NCBI GenBank assembly: GCA_041484845.1
Contig: JBGPIK010000039.1
Location: forward strand, 1-27,538
Length of the DNA: 27,538 bases
Direction: 5' to 3'
From: JBGPIK01 sp041484845
GTDB taxonomy: Bacteria; Desulfobacterota; Binatia; UBA9968
The notes below the pieces were generated by a model, which ran no database searches, was not told where the DNA came from, and saw nothing but the letters and a program-made list of their open reading frames with translations. Shown here in pieces: positions 1-7,847 of the stretch. How positions within the stretch are numbered: the first letter of the stretch is position 1; every line of letters starts with the position of its first letter. The position numbers and the translations under genes were made by a program.

Positions 1-129
1 CCTAATACCTTCTTTCCCGGTACCCGCGGTAACGACTTCATGTCCTGAACGTCTGATGATCATTGTTAGCAAATCGCGCCAGTCGGCATTGTCTTCGACG
101 ACGAGCACTTTTTTCGCTTCGTTTGCCAT
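1..129 (-). CDS. Response regulator receiver domain, N-terminal part (cut by window edge)
   Basis: The 43 codons from the ATG at 129 to the window edge encode the first part of a CheY-like receiver domain. The hydrophobic strand KKVLVVEDNADW carries the acidic Glu-Asp pair that binds Mg2+, and RRSGHEVVTAGTGKEGIR is the usual first helix, second strand and second helix. The phospho-acceptor Asp lies beyond the edge, so activity and any output domain cannot be judged. Family knowledge says it would be phosphorylated by a histidine kinase; none is in the window. The frame stays open to base 1. The receiver assignment is firm; the full architecture is unknown. Confidence 0.8.
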   Translation of the reverse strand, partial: MANEAKKVLVVEDNADWRDLLTMIIRRSGHEVVTAGTGKEGIR

Positions 130-475
130 CGGTTTTAGCTAGATACGCACAAAGAGTGCCATTCAAGATACCACCCCCCATTCGTGTCCATTCCACAAGT
201 TTTGCAAGAACTTTTTGCGTTTGATGGAATGAATCATGACAGCTTGGGACACGGTGATGGCGCGCCGTAAACTTTGGCGGTAGCAGGAAGGGGCACACCG
301 TTCAAGGAGCAGATATTCGGGAGACAGAAATCGTCAACTTCCCAGGCCTGTTCTCACAATTATGGTTGCTTGTTTAAAATCAGGAATGTGAATTTCGAGG
401 GAGCTAGAAATTTTGCTTTGCCACTTCTTTCCCAACCGAAGCCCCGACTAAGCTCGACTGTGCTAAGCCTAGGCA
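130..475. other. Intergenic stretch with no recognisable gene
   Basis: About 345 bases separate the receiver gene from the solute-binding protein scrap. The open frames here are short, lack a ribosome binding site and resemble nothing I know. I looked for the missing N-terminal part of the adjacent solute-binding protein in all forward frames and did not find it. Confidence 0.5.
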
Positions 476-754
476 TTGGATACGACAATCGTTCACGAAG
501 CGACCCAATTCTTCAAGGAAAACAAAGAGGCATCGATTAAAGTGATTCAGGACTGGCTCAGTTTTCCCAGGACAGTCGCCGAAAAATCGTATTTGAAGTC
601 CCTGCGGTACGTGAGCTATGACGGCAAGACAAGGGAGAAGGCAGTTTTGAATCTGATCGAGGCCACAAAGAGGAATTTAAAGAAAACAGGGGAATACCCT
701 GTATCGATGTTTGTTGATTACTCTCCGCTCAACGATGTCCTGTCCACGAGATAG
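473..754 (+). pseudogene. C-terminal remnant of an NMT1/SsuA-like ABC transporter solute-binding protein
   Basis: The roughly 92 codons read like the last third of a periplasmic binding protein of the NMT1/THI5/SsuA type. Characteristic pieces are FFKENKEASIKVIQDWL (the helix where these proteins carry the repeated '..NPE..I+..+' pattern), the aromatic 'VAEKSYLKSLRYVSYDG' segment, and the ending VDYSPLNDVLST. A whole protein would be about 320-340 residues with a signal peptide. Here an in-frame TAG (470-472) lies directly upstream and there is no leader or ribosome binding site; the only start is a TTG at 476. I therefore read it as a deletion remnant. An intact paralogue-like protein lies at 5929-6918. 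Confidence 0.6.
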
Positions 755-830
755 GATATAGGCCACAGCCCCCCGCGCCGCTGGCCGAGGGAAGTGGCGT
801 CACGTTGACCCGATTATGTTCTCCGGTTAG

Positions 831-1088
831 TTATGTGCTCTGCCGTGAAGCCATTCGCCGCGGCTGATGCCTTCGGATGAGTCCCGCCAGAGCCCGCAGA
901 GCTTCGTTCGCCTGTCGAGCTCCTGGAAACACAGCGGCGACGTCAGGGTCGAGCGTGATCACGATGGTGCCCTTGGCGTAACGGGATGCGTACTTGTTCG
1001 GCCGCGCGTGACTGAAGTCGTACTCAGGTAGAATCTCGTCAACGCCAACCCGGCGGGCTGGCGCCTTTTTAGCTTCATTTTTCCTCAT
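831..1088 (-). CDS. BrnA-like antitoxin, now without an intact toxin
   Basis: An 85-residue protein starting at the ATG at 1088, which overlaps the stop of the BrnT remnant upstream (ATGAGGAAAAATGA), so the two were translationally coupled. The middle reads EYDFSHARPNKYASRYAKG, then TIVITLDPDVAAVFPGA and NEALRALAGLIRR. This is the pattern of a small antitoxin family often paired with BrnT: a basic, disordered front and a ribbon-helix-helix-like tail that binds DNA and represses its own operon. A GTG at 1103 would add five residues, but the ATG fits the overlap better. Family identity is by memory of conserved motifs; pairing with the broken toxin is seen directly. With the toxin dead, this gene is an orphan. 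Confidence 0.6.
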   Translation of the reverse strand: MRKNEAKKAPARRVGVDEILPEYDFSHARPNKYASRYAKGTIVITLDPDVAAVFPGARQANEALRALAGLIRRHQPRRMASRQST

Positions 1089-1182
1089 ATTTTCTCCGCT
1101 CACGGCACGTGGCTTTCCGGGCGCTGACCAGACGAATCGCCTGCCCGCGCTCAGTGAACATCACAGCGAGGAGCCGCCACCG
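1075..1182 (-). pseudogene. brnT: BrnT toxin, C-terminal remnant
   Basis: In the frame ending at the TGA 1077-1075, the last 35 or so codons read RWRLLAVMFTERGQAIRLV, followed by SARKATCRERRKYEE. This is the well-conserved C-terminal half of the BrnT RNase toxin fold ('hTERGxxIRIISARKATxxER+xYE'). Upstream, the frame continues without BrnT similarity to a TAA at 1245-1243, and no N-terminal 'FEWDPxKAxxNxxKHGVxF' motif occurs in any frame nearby. About half the usual 90-residue toxin, including its first catalytic residues, is missing. It overlaps the antitoxin start. I am fairly sure of the family and of the loss. Confidence 0.65.
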
Positions 1183-1284
1183 AGCCGTCGATGAAAAAGT
1201 GACTTTGAAATCGCATATTCGCTCATCCGCTCCAGTGGCGGGTTAAACCGTGCTTTTGAAAGCGCCGCACCAAGTTGAACGAGA

Positions 1285-1662
1285 TCATTGTTTGCTAGGT
1301 TTTTCGAACTTTCGTTTAAGGCGCTGGTAGTAACGTCTTTGAGAACGCTCCTCCAATTGCGGGTCCTCTGCAATGCGGCGCCTTGGTTCGTCAACACGAG
1401 CAGCATGGATCACTTTGATCGTGAGAACGTCTCCGGGCTTGAGCTTTCGATCTTCCCACTTGAAGTGTTCGCCTACGTCGCCATTTGTCGATCGGTACCC
1501 ACGGAGGCTGAAGCTGAGATCGCGATTCCACTGTCGGCGCTTTCCACCCGTCTGAGGGCCACGGCGGCGCACCCAAGTTGTCATAGCTGTGAGCACACTG
1601 TCAGGCCCCACGCCCGCGCGAGCAAGCTTCTTGCGGTTTAGAAATACATCGAAGGCGATCAT
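1285..1662 (-). CDS. Hypothetical protein, 125 residues
   Basis: The start at 1662 is preceded by a strong AGGAGG about six bases upstream, which makes this a real gene. The protein opens MIAFDVFLNRKKLARAGVG, continues with a tryptophan and arginine-rich strand region, then HFKWEDRKLKPGDVLTIKVI, and ends in a strongly basic helix (ERSQRRYYQRLKRKFEK). No signal peptide or membrane segment is visible. The mixed strand pattern followed by a charged helix recalls a small conserved hypothetical family scattered through bacteria, sometimes near toxin-antitoxin and defence genes. I cannot assign a function. It stands alone, reading toward the BrnT remnant. Confidence 0.65.
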   Translation of the reverse strand: MIAFDVFLNRKKLARAGVGPDSVLTAMTTWVRRRGPQTGGKRRQWNRDLSFSLRGYRSTNGDVGEHFKWEDRKLKPGDVLTIKVIHAARVDEPRRRIAEDPQLEERSQRRYYQRLKRKFEKPSKQ

Positions 1663-1751
1663 GTTCCTCCTGAAGGATTCGATAGCGGTTTAACGATAGA
1701 GTTCAGCGGCGCGCCGCCGTGTGACGCGTCCGCTGGAACGACTTGGGTGAT

Positions 1752-2117
1752 CTATAAAAATTGCAGTTTTCCATGTGTTTTCCTAGCAACGAGGCAACCT
1801 AAAAAGAATGCCCATAAGAAACTTCCTATAGGGACTAAAAGGGAAATTATGGAGGCCCAAAGAGTTGGCTGATGTCGAATTTGACGTACAAGAAGCGCTT
1901 CAGGGAGTGTGCACATAACCAAAAAGTATCCCAAAACTTGGCCGATTCCCTCCGTCTTCATTGAAAAGTACCCTATCCACAGACACGCCATACGAAACAA
2001 AGATAAAGCGCCCGTCACCCACCAAACGGATTTCCAGAATCCGTCAATAGCTGACATCCACCGAATGGAGATCAGTGCAACCAAAGAGAGAGCGATGAAA
2101 AACCCAATAAGAATCAT
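1752..2117 (-). CDS. Small integral membrane protein, 121 residues, unknown function
   Basis: The protein has about four hydrophobic segments: residues 1-20 (MILIGFFIALSLVALISI), about 30-50, 62-78 and 86-111, with short charged loops and a basic tail ending KTHGKLQFL. A weak GTGAGA sits before the ATG. No family is recognised. Base composition is visibly lower in GC than in its neighbours, as in the immunity gene at 12984-13340. It could be an orphan immunity protein or simply a poorly conserved membrane protein; nothing adjacent supports a specific role. Confidence 0.5.
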   Translation of the reverse strand: MILIGFFIALSLVALISIRWMSAIDGFWKSVWWVTGALSLFRMACLWIGYFSMKTEGIGQVLGYFLVMCTLPEALLVRQIRHQPTLWASIISLLVPIGSFLWAFFLGCLVARKTHGKLQFL

Positions 2118-2166
2118 TTCTCACCCAACTATTAAGTGAGCCGACGTAGGAAACGACAAACGCCGG

Positions 2167-2333
2167 TCAGCCTATCTCGATCAGCTCTCGCTGCGCCGAG
2201 GGTAAATCTTCCATCAACCGAACCGCTTCTCACTTAAACTCTGGCCTAAACTCTTGCGCCTGCTGATCGAACACCTCCCTAAGGCTATTTGTCCCCTTTT
2301 AAGGTGTCCGTCAAACTCGGGTTAACTCAGAAG
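2167..2333 (-). mobile_element. Decayed IS3-type element end with OrfA fragment
   Basis: On the minus strand, a terminal-repeat-like sequence at 2333-2301 (...CCCGAGTTTGACGGACACC) is followed by a GGGAGG ribosome site and a GTG start at 2274. The frame reads VFDQQAQEFRPEFK, stop, EAVRLMEDLP before a second stop at 2169-2167. 'PEFKREAVRL' is the opening motif of IS3-family OrfA, the helix-turn-helix half of the transposase; the Arg codon CGA has become TGA (2232-2230). The rest of OrfA and all of OrfB are absent. It is a dead insertion-sequence end. Confidence 0.55.
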
Positions 2334-2479
2334 CATTTACCGCCGTTTCAGAAAAACACTTACGGGCGTTGCTCATTAGCTGGAATAAACTCGCCTCAGC
2401 TCTGTAGAATACAGAATGGATTGGGGATCATCAGACGTTTCTAGACAATGTTATTTTGTTTGACAAAACCGATGGCTGG

Positions 2480-3736
2480 TTAAGCCGGATGGGTGCCCGC
2501 CTTCACAAGCTCGACAACCCTCTGGCTCGAGAGATCGATCACCGCTATCTCATCGGAGATCTCGCAACCGACAAAGGCGCAAGCGCCGTCCGGATCAAAG
2601 GTTATGTGCGCGGGAGCTTGACCGACGTCGAGCTTAGCCACCGTTCGCGCCTTAACGGTGTCAATAAGGCAAACGCTCGATTCACCGGTGTTGGAGACTA
2701 CGACCCAGCGGTCGTCGGGACTAAACGCGAAGAAATGGGGGTAGATGCCCACGTTGATTTGCGCGGTGACATGGCTGGTCTCCGTATCCCAGACCGTTAA
2801 ATCGTCCGACGCGAAATTGGCCACGTATCCAAGCTCGCCGCTATGATTAAGAACCGGCAGGTGCGCGCCCGCTCCCGCTGGGATAGTCGCAACGACTTCG
2901 TGACTGGCTGTAGCTACAACCGACACGTCGTCTGAAAGAGTATTTGCAATGTAGGCGTAACGGCTATCCGGAGTGAATGCGACGTGCCCCGGTCCCAGTC
3001 CGACCGCCACCTCTCCGATCGCGCAGTGTGTGAGCGCATCGATCACCGTAATCGTGTGGGAAGCGGAATTAGGTTGATAAGCCCAACGGCCGTTCGGTGA
3101 CACAGCGATGTCATGTGGAGCTTTGCCGACCGGAATCGTTGCGATTGTCTGGCCCTCGCTATCGAGAACAGTAACCGTCTCGTCCGGACCGCTGGGAACA
3201 TAAACGAAACCTGATTCCGCTACGCACGGAAGAAGCGGCCGCTTACCGGTTCTTGGCGTCATCAAAGTCGTGTCGGTCGAGGTGTCCACAATGGTGACGT
3301 CGTCCGATCCCGCGTTCGCCACATAAAGGCGCGCGCCGTCGTTGGAAAGCTCCAAATGCGATGGGATATCTCCTACGCCTATGTGGCGCAGCACCCTTCG
3401 AGTAGAGGCGTCGAGCACGGCCACACGATTTTCCGTGGTGTTGGCGTAAATCCGGCCATCGGGATGCGCCGCAACGGAATGAGCGCCTCGCGTTCCGAGT
3501 CTCGGCGTGGACGCGTCCGGTCGTAGAACCAAAAAGGTTGCCGCGCCTTGCGGCTCGAGCGTAACTCGATATCCGCTCTCCAGCATCGAGATGTACAGGC
3601 GCGCAGGCCGCTCATCCACCTGAGCGAGCACCACACCGCCCGTTCCCCTCAACTCGTGATATTTTTCCCGTAGGATGCTTGCCTGGCGATCCGGGGCAAG
3701 CCCGCGCATATCTAGCCGCGCCTCGTTTTTAATCAT
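2480..3736 (-). CDS. DUF2249-like domain fused to a YVTN/YncE-type beta-propeller
   Basis: A 418-residue protein; the ATG at 3736 is preceded by GAGGAG. Residues about 6-72 (ARLDMRGLAPDRQASIL ... ERPARLYISMLESGY ... FLVLRPD) match the TusA-like DUF2249 fold: an 'LDxRGLxPxx+' opening, then 'RPxxLYxxLexxGY'. From about residue 80 on there are roughly seven 40-residue YVTN repeats, such as LYVANAGSDDVTIVDT, VAVSPNGRWAYQPNSASHT and VGLGPGHVAFTPDSRYAYIAN, which would close a seven-bladed propeller. No signal peptide is visible, so it is probably cytoplasmic, unlike many YncE-type proteins. Family knowledge gives propellers a binding role and DUF2249 domains links to sulfur transfer and nitrogen-oxide metabolism. 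The function of the fusion is unknown. It stands alone. Confidence 0.8.
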   Translation of the reverse strand: MIKNEARLDMRGLAPDRQASILREKYHELRGTGGVVLAQVDERPARLYISMLESGYRVTLEPQGAATFLVLRPDASTPRLGTRGAHSVAAHPDGRIYANTTENRVAVLDASTRRVLRHIGVGDIPSHLELSNDGARLYVANAGSDDVTIVDTSTDTTLMTPRTGKRPLLPCVAESGFVYVPSGPDETVTVLDSEGQTIATIPVGKAPHDIAVSPNGRWAYQPNSASHTITVIDALTHCAIGEVAVGLGPGHVAFTPDSRYAYIANTLSDDVSVVATASHEVVATIPAGAGAHLPVLNHSGELGYVANFASDDLTVWDTETSHVTAQINVGIYPHFFAFSPDDRWVVVSNTGESSVCLIDTVKARTVAKLDVGQAPAHITFDPDGACAFVGCEISDEIAVIDLSSQRVVELVKAGTHPA

Positions 3737-4355
3737 TGTCTATCTCCTCGCTCAATGGACCATCGTAATCGGTGGACCCGGTAAAATTTTTATCGTGCAG
3801 AAAATGAATGCTCCGCCACATCACGAATTGAGTCAGCACATTACGAATTTGGCAACCGAACCGATTTTGTTACTGACCTGTGTAAGTGTCAACAACAAAC
3901 GACAGAACTTTCGTAAAGCTGGAATGAATTGCACCGTTCTCATCATCGAGACATGTAAAAACCTGGAGAGAGTCGTTATAATCGGAGTTTTGTTTCTGGC
4001 ACTCGTTCTTATCTATTTGGTCATCTCCTATGTGCCACTCCGGCTTCGATTTTAAAACCGGCCTTCTTGATTTCATCCCAAAATTGGGCAGAAGTCTGTG
4101 TTTCCTGGCAACCAAGCCTCGGCGAAACCGATTTTTAGCGCAACTGCCGACATTCGCGGAGCGGAAGTTTTGCCGAATTATCTTTCTTTCCGCGTATTCC
4201 GTAAGACGCAGTTGGGCGGAAAGGAATCAGCCTCACGTCGTGCGTTTTTTAAAAGCGGCTCTCCGGGCGAAGATATGACTGTTTGCGCTCTTTGCTCTTC
4301 GATCTTTGGTCCGGTGTGCCGACCGGAGTACCGTCACGACGATTTTACGGGCGTG
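3737..4355. other. Long intergenic region between divergent genes
   Basis: About 600 bases lie between the propeller gene (minus) and the promoter of the hydrolase gene (plus). A weak plus-strand frame at 3924-4055 would encode a short single-span membrane peptide ending VIIGVLFLALVLIYLV, but it has no ribosome site and I do not call it. I searched for riboswitch cores (GEMM, cobalamin, TPP-like) and saw none convincing. Confidence 0.4.
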
Positions 4356-4385
4356 TTGACATATCCCTCGAAGTTAGGATAAAAA
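4356..4385 (+). promoter_or_regulatory. Sigma-70-like promoter for the metallo-hydrolase gene
   Basis: A perfect -35 hexamer TTGACA (4356-4361) is followed after 18 bases by TAAAAA (4380-4385), a four-of-six match to TATAAT. Transcription would start near 4392, leaving a leader of about 50 bases with AAGGAGGG (4430-4437) eight bases before the ATG at 4445. The leader is G-rich but no riboswitch is recognised. Confidence 0.5.
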
Positions 4386-4444
4386 TTGCGGCTTTGCAGG
4401 GGGGTGTTTCGGGGAAAATCAACCGCTATAAGGAGGGCACGCAT

Positions 4445-5518
4445 ATGAAAGTAGGATCGGTAGTAACTTTGGTCATTGTGTCAATTGTCGGTCTGACATT
4501 TTCAGTAGTTCGAGCCCAAGACGTGAAGATCACCCCGTTGGGCGCGGCTACCGGTGAATTCTGTGTCGGTGATCGAGCATTGCTCTTCGAGGACCCAACC
4601 GGCGTGCGGGTTTTGATTGCGCCCGGACGCACGGTCGGTCTTGACACGGGAGCGTTTGTAAGAGGGTCGGCCGATCCGCGGCTGCAAAATAGCCTGCACG
4701 TGCTCCTGATCGATCATCCGCACGTCGATCACCTTGGAGATGTCTTTCACACGACTTGTGCGGGCGCACCAACCAGACCGTTCGAGTTCCCAAGCGAAAG
4801 TAATGCAGCTGAGATCGCCGCCAGATTACACGCCGCGGTACTCGTAGGCGGTGAAATGCCGGACTTCTTTACTCAGAAGATCAAGAACGTGACGGGAACC
4901 GCGCCTGCCGGATGTCCTGCAGCCGGTTTAGACAACACCTTCACCGTACCTCTCTCGGCCTCGTGCGTCGGAGTCATTCGCGGCGGAACGCGTACGGCGG
5001 TCTTCAACGGCAGCACAAACGGAGTAAAGATTACTACAATCCCGGCCTTTCACGCTGCCGGTGCGGCGCGCATACATATCGATCCGCCAAATGTTCCAGT
5101 GGGATTGACCGGTTACGCCGGCCATGAGACCGGCTACATTTTGCGTTTTACAAACGGCCTCACGGTGCTATGGACGGGAGACTCCGGTCTTATCGGTGAT
5201 TGGGAGACGCAAAGCAAATTTTACAAACCCAATCTCGCCGTCGTACACGGTGGCGATCTATTCACGATGGGTCCGGACGAGGCGGCCTTTGCCGTGAACG
5301 CGTTAATCAAACCGCGAACGGTTATTCCCGAGCACTTCAACCAAGTGTCTACAACCGGCGGCAAGGTGAATGCGGGTACGAAGCTGGAACGTTTTATCCA
5401 GCAAGTGAACTTAGGTCAAAGTCACGATGATCGCAGTGATGATAATGGTCAGGTGAAAGTGATTGTGCCGCTAAGCGGCGTCCCCATCTCTTGTGATGGG
5501 CATGGAAATTGTCATTAA
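4445..5518 (+). CDS. Exported metallo-beta-lactamase-fold hydrolase
   Basis: The ATG at 4445 has an excellent ribosome site, giving 357 residues; the open frame continues upstream but without a start that fits the signal peptide. Residues 1-24 form a Sec signal peptide ending VVRA before QD. The core shows the zinc motif HPHVDHLGD (His91, His93, Asp95, His96), a later His203 (PAFHAAG), Asp246 in LWTGDSG, His268 in VVHGGD and His297 in PEHFNQ, the order expected for an UlaG/MBL-type dinuclear site. The tail ends in a small Cys/His cluster (CDGHGNCH). Hydrolysis of some ester, lactone or phosphoester in the periplasm is likely; the substrate is unknown. The gene is single, with its own promoter and a hairpin behind it. 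Confidence 0.8.
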   Translation: MKVGSVVTLVIVSIVGLTFSVVRAQDVKITPLGAATGEFCVGDRALLFEDPTGVRVLIAPGRTVGLDTGAFVRGSADPRLQNSLHVLLIDHPHVDHLGDVFHTTCAGAPTRPFEFPSESNAAEIAARLHAAVLVGGEMPDFFTQKIKNVTGTAPAGCPAAGLDNTFTVPLSASCVGVIRGGTRTAVFNGSTNGVKITTIPAFHAAGAARIHIDPPNVPVGLTGYAGHETGYILRFTNGLTVLWTGDSGLIGDWETQSKFYKPNLAVVHGGDLFTMGPDEAAFAVNALIKPRTVIPEHFNQVSTTGGKVNAGTKLERFIQQVNLGQSHDDRSDDNGQVKVIVPLSGVPISCDGHGNCH

Positions 5519-5551
5519 CGTTGTTCGTAGATTTGACTTGATTAACAAGGA

Positions 5552-5604
5552 ACAGAAGACGCGCACCGGAGGAAAGCCAAGCATTCTTTCGGCGCGTCTT
5601 CTGT
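5552..5604 (+). terminator. Long perfect hairpin downstream of the hydrolase gene
   Basis: ACAGAAGACGCGC (5552-5564) and GCGCGTCTTCTGT (5592-5604) are perfect 13-base inverted repeats. The 27-base loop contains a second small pairing GGAAAG/CTTTC. It lies 34 bases after the stop codon and would stop transcription or protect the 3' end. No T-run follows, so it is not a textbook Rho-independent terminator. Confidence 0.5.
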
Positions 5605-5662
5605 CAGAAATGGCCGTCTGATTTCGCTTCGATGAGAGATGACCACTCTGAACAAAAAACCA

Positions 5663-5816
5663 CTATCTCGGTTTCATTCCCAGCTCCTTTTGCGCTTCTC
5701 TTAAAATCGACAGATCCGCGAAGTCGCCCAGAGGAATTTCGCGCTCCGTTTTGGCAGTTTTCTTTGCTTCTTTGGTGATCAGCCATCGCGACCCGTGCCA
5801 CAAGAATCTTGCTCAT
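5663..5816 (-). pseudogene. Small gene (about 50 residues) broken by a one-base frameshift
   Basis: A strong GGAGGTG lies before the ATG at 5816, and the frame starts MSKILVAR. After a CGGG run the coding sense passes to the +1 frame, reading SRWLITKEAKKTAKTEREI and DFADLSILREAQKELGMKPR to a TAG at 5665-5663. Removing one G would give a compact 50-residue, mostly helical, charged protein. In the starting frame the product instead runs on without recognisable features to about 5604. The protein is not one I recognise. It follows no obvious partner, though it sits downstream of the binding protein at 5929-6918 on the same strand. The frameshift could be real or a sequencing error in the G run. 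Confidence 0.4.
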
Positions 5817-5928
5817 CGGACACCTCCAATCTTTTTTTTCTTTCACCCAGCATCAAGCCGTTATCGGTCTCATGCTTGCGGAAATCCAAAAACGAGAAAA
5901 TGCCGCTGCACGATTGTCGAATGATCGC

Positions 5929-6918
5929 TCACTGACCATAGAGATCTTTGACGAAGCCGCTAGCCTCCAGCTCCTTGAGCAAATGGTTATCGTAGAAATC
6001 CTTGGGGTCCGCAGACGCCGCCTTGGGATGGTCCGAGAGCGAGAGCACCGTGCGGATCGCCTCCTCGGGCATGTAAGGGACCTTTAAGAACAGATCGGCG
6101 AGGCTTCCATAGGATTCTTCGAGCATCTCGGGGTCCTTGGTTCTCAGGAAATCGGCGAGCGCTTTTTTTGCGATTTCGGGTTGCTCGTGGATAATTTTTA
6201 CCGCTGCGATGTACGCTTTGAGAAATCCTTTGATCACTTCCGGATTCTGCCGGATCAAAGATTTTCGCGTCGCGATGGCATTGTGTGGATAAGGATATTT
6301 GAAAGAGGCGATATCGACCAGCTTTTTAAAGCCAAGCCGCTTAGCCATTACGGTCGTGGGCGATGAGAACACACCGGCCGAGACGATCCCTTTTTCTGAA
6401 GCGGCCAGGAGGTCCCCTTGGCGCGCGAAATAGAGAACGTTCACGTCTTGCCCTTCGCGCATCCCATAGCGCTTGAAGAGCGCGATGGCTGCATGATCGG
6501 AGGAAGCGCCCTTCGTGATGACCCCGAAAACCTTGCCGCGAAGATCGTTGATGTCTTTAATCTCCGGTCTGGCGTAAACCGTAAAGGCATAGGTCGACAA
6601 CCCGATCCCCACATAGGTGAGATCGGCCCCGCCGAGAATGGCGCCGACGACCGCCCCACCCGTGAGCGCAATGTCCACGTCACCGGCAATCAGCGAATGC
6701 GTAAGCGTGGCTCCGCCCGCTATGTAAATCGGCTTGATGTCAACGCCGTAGCGTTGGTCGAGCTTGTTTTCGGCAATCACCCAGAGCGGCATAGAACCGC
6801 CGCTTAACTGAGGGTACCCGACCTTTATAACCGTGAGCGCCGCCCCAGGTGGCGGGCTTATCAGCGACGATAACAGCAGAGCAAGCGCGAAAAGGACCGC
6901 TAGCCGTTTTGCTTTCAT
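5929..6918 (-). CDS. ABC transporter solute-binding protein, NMT1/SsuA-like
   Basis: A 329-residue exported protein; the ATG at 6918 follows GGAGGATTG. Residues 1-28 form a signal peptide (FALALLLSSLISPPPGAA). The mature part begins IKVGYPQLSGGSMPLWVIAE, the typical opening of the type-2 periplasmic binding fold of the NMT1/TauA/SsuA group. It contains GGAVVGAILGGADLTYVG, the hinge strand DLRGKVFGVITKGASSDHAA, and the C-terminal helices IRQNPEVIKGFLKAYIAAV and IIHEQPEIAKKAL. Such proteins bind sulfonates, pyrimidine precursors, aromatic acids or other small solutes and hand them to an inner-membrane permease. No permease or ATPase gene is nearby, so the substrate is open. Confidence 0.85.
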   Translation of the reverse strand: MKAKRLAVLFALALLLSSLISPPPGAALTVIKVGYPQLSGGSMPLWVIAENKLDQRYGVDIKPIYIAGGATLTHSLIAGDVDIALTGGAVVGAILGGADLTYVGIGLSTYAFTVYARPEIKDINDLRGKVFGVITKGASSDHAAIALFKRYGMREGQDVNVLYFARQGDLLAASEKGIVSAGVFSSPTTVMAKRLGFKKLVDIASFKYPYPHNAIATRKSLIRQNPEVIKGFLKAYIAAVKIIHEQPEIAKKALADFLRTKDPEMLEESYGSLADLFLKVPYMPEEAIRTVLSLSDHPKAASADPKDFYDNHLLKELEASGFVKDLYGQ

Positions 6919-7178
6919 AGAGCAATCCTCCGAAGCGCTCGGCGCAGGCTGAGCGTCTTCAATTCAAGGGTTTGATTTTGTTACCACTGAACCATGGGCC
7001 GTCTTGATCGCGAATGAATAGCTTGCAAAGAAAAGTTTGGTGTCCTCGTGTTTTCCCCAAACGCAAGGTGTTGATCCGGCTCTCGCTCAGGTGCCTTGAC
7101 AAGAAGGGCTAGGCCTCGCGACGGCCGCGAACGCTCGACAGCGACATGGCACTTTAATTTCCGATCCCGTTGCTATGG

Positions 7179-7652
7179 TTATTGAGGTAGCCCGCTTGCC
7201 TGGGCGATGATCTCGTCCACGCTCTTGTCCAGGTCGAGCGGTCGGTTGATGCGCTTGTCGTCTCGTTCCGGCACGAGAGCGTAGACCTCTAGACGGTTCC
7301 CCTCGGGGTCGAGGAAATAGCACGAGACGGTGTTTCCCATCTCCTCGTAAGCGTGGCTTACGCAGTGATCGATCGGCACTCCCTGCGCTTTGAACTTTTC
7401 GTAGAACACCTTGACGTCAGCCGGCGTCTCTACGCGCCAGGCGATGTGCGCGAGAATCTTGGCGTCGCCCTCGCGGCCCTTGGCGAGCGCGATCTGATGG
7501 TCATCGATCTCGGGGTCAGGCGTCAGGAAGACCATCCGCCCCGGGTGCTCGTGATACTTGACGAGCCCGAGCACGTCGCGATAGAACGCCACCATTTTGT
7601 CCAGGTCATTGACGTAGAGCACCACGTGGCTCAGCCCCATGATCTTCGGCAT
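7179..7652 (-). CDS. VOC-family protein (glyoxalase / extradiol dioxygenase fold)
   Basis: A 157-residue, two-module vicinal-oxygen-chelate protein; AAAGGAGG precedes the ATG at 7652. Module one has GLSHVVLYVNDLDKMVAFY with metal ligand His9. Module two has LAHIAWRVETPADVKVFYEK with His69, and DPEGNRLEVYALVPE with Glu122. His9, His69 and Glu122 make the 2-His-1-carboxylate Fe(II) or Mn(II) site seen in catechol dioxygenase-like members. At this length it corresponds to a single-domain enzyme with a C-terminal tail (about residues 130-157). Ring cleavage or an isomerase-type reaction on a small diol or keto compound is likely; the neighbours do not identify the substrate. Confidence 0.85.
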   Translation of the reverse strand: MPKIMGLSHVVLYVNDLDKMVAFYRDVLGLVKYHEHPGRMVFLTPDPEIDDHQIALAKGREGDAKILAHIAWRVETPADVKVFYEKFKAQGVPIDHCVSHAYEEMGNTVSCYFLDPEGNRLEVYALVPERDDKRINRPLDLDKSVDEIIAQASGLPQ

Positions 7653-7847
7653 GGCAACGCCTCCTTTTCGCGTGATGTTCTTAATCTATCGCGCCCACCG
7701 TAGCGAGATCAAGGAAGAAAACTGTCTGATATCGCCGCAAAGACTTTTGTCAGGCGTTGAAAAGCCTGAGGATGAAGAGGCAGAAGCTCGTAAACCGTGG
7801 AGTTTTTGTCGCAATCTGCAATGGTGTTCCTTGGCCGGATTTCCCTA

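Noticed and set aside
3675..4055. Plus-strand frame with a hydrophobic C-terminal stretch
   Set aside because: It begins inside the 5' end of the propeller gene on the other strand, has no ribosome site, and most of it resembles no protein.
4060..4355. Possible riboswitch upstream of the hydrolase gene
   Set aside because: The CCAAGCCTCGGCGAAACC stretch looked like part of a GEMM-type core, but the paired helices and receptor are missing and it lies upstream of the promoter, outside the transcript.
6418..6807. 129-codon plus-strand frame
   Set aside because: It is antisense to the well-supported solute-binding protein gene.
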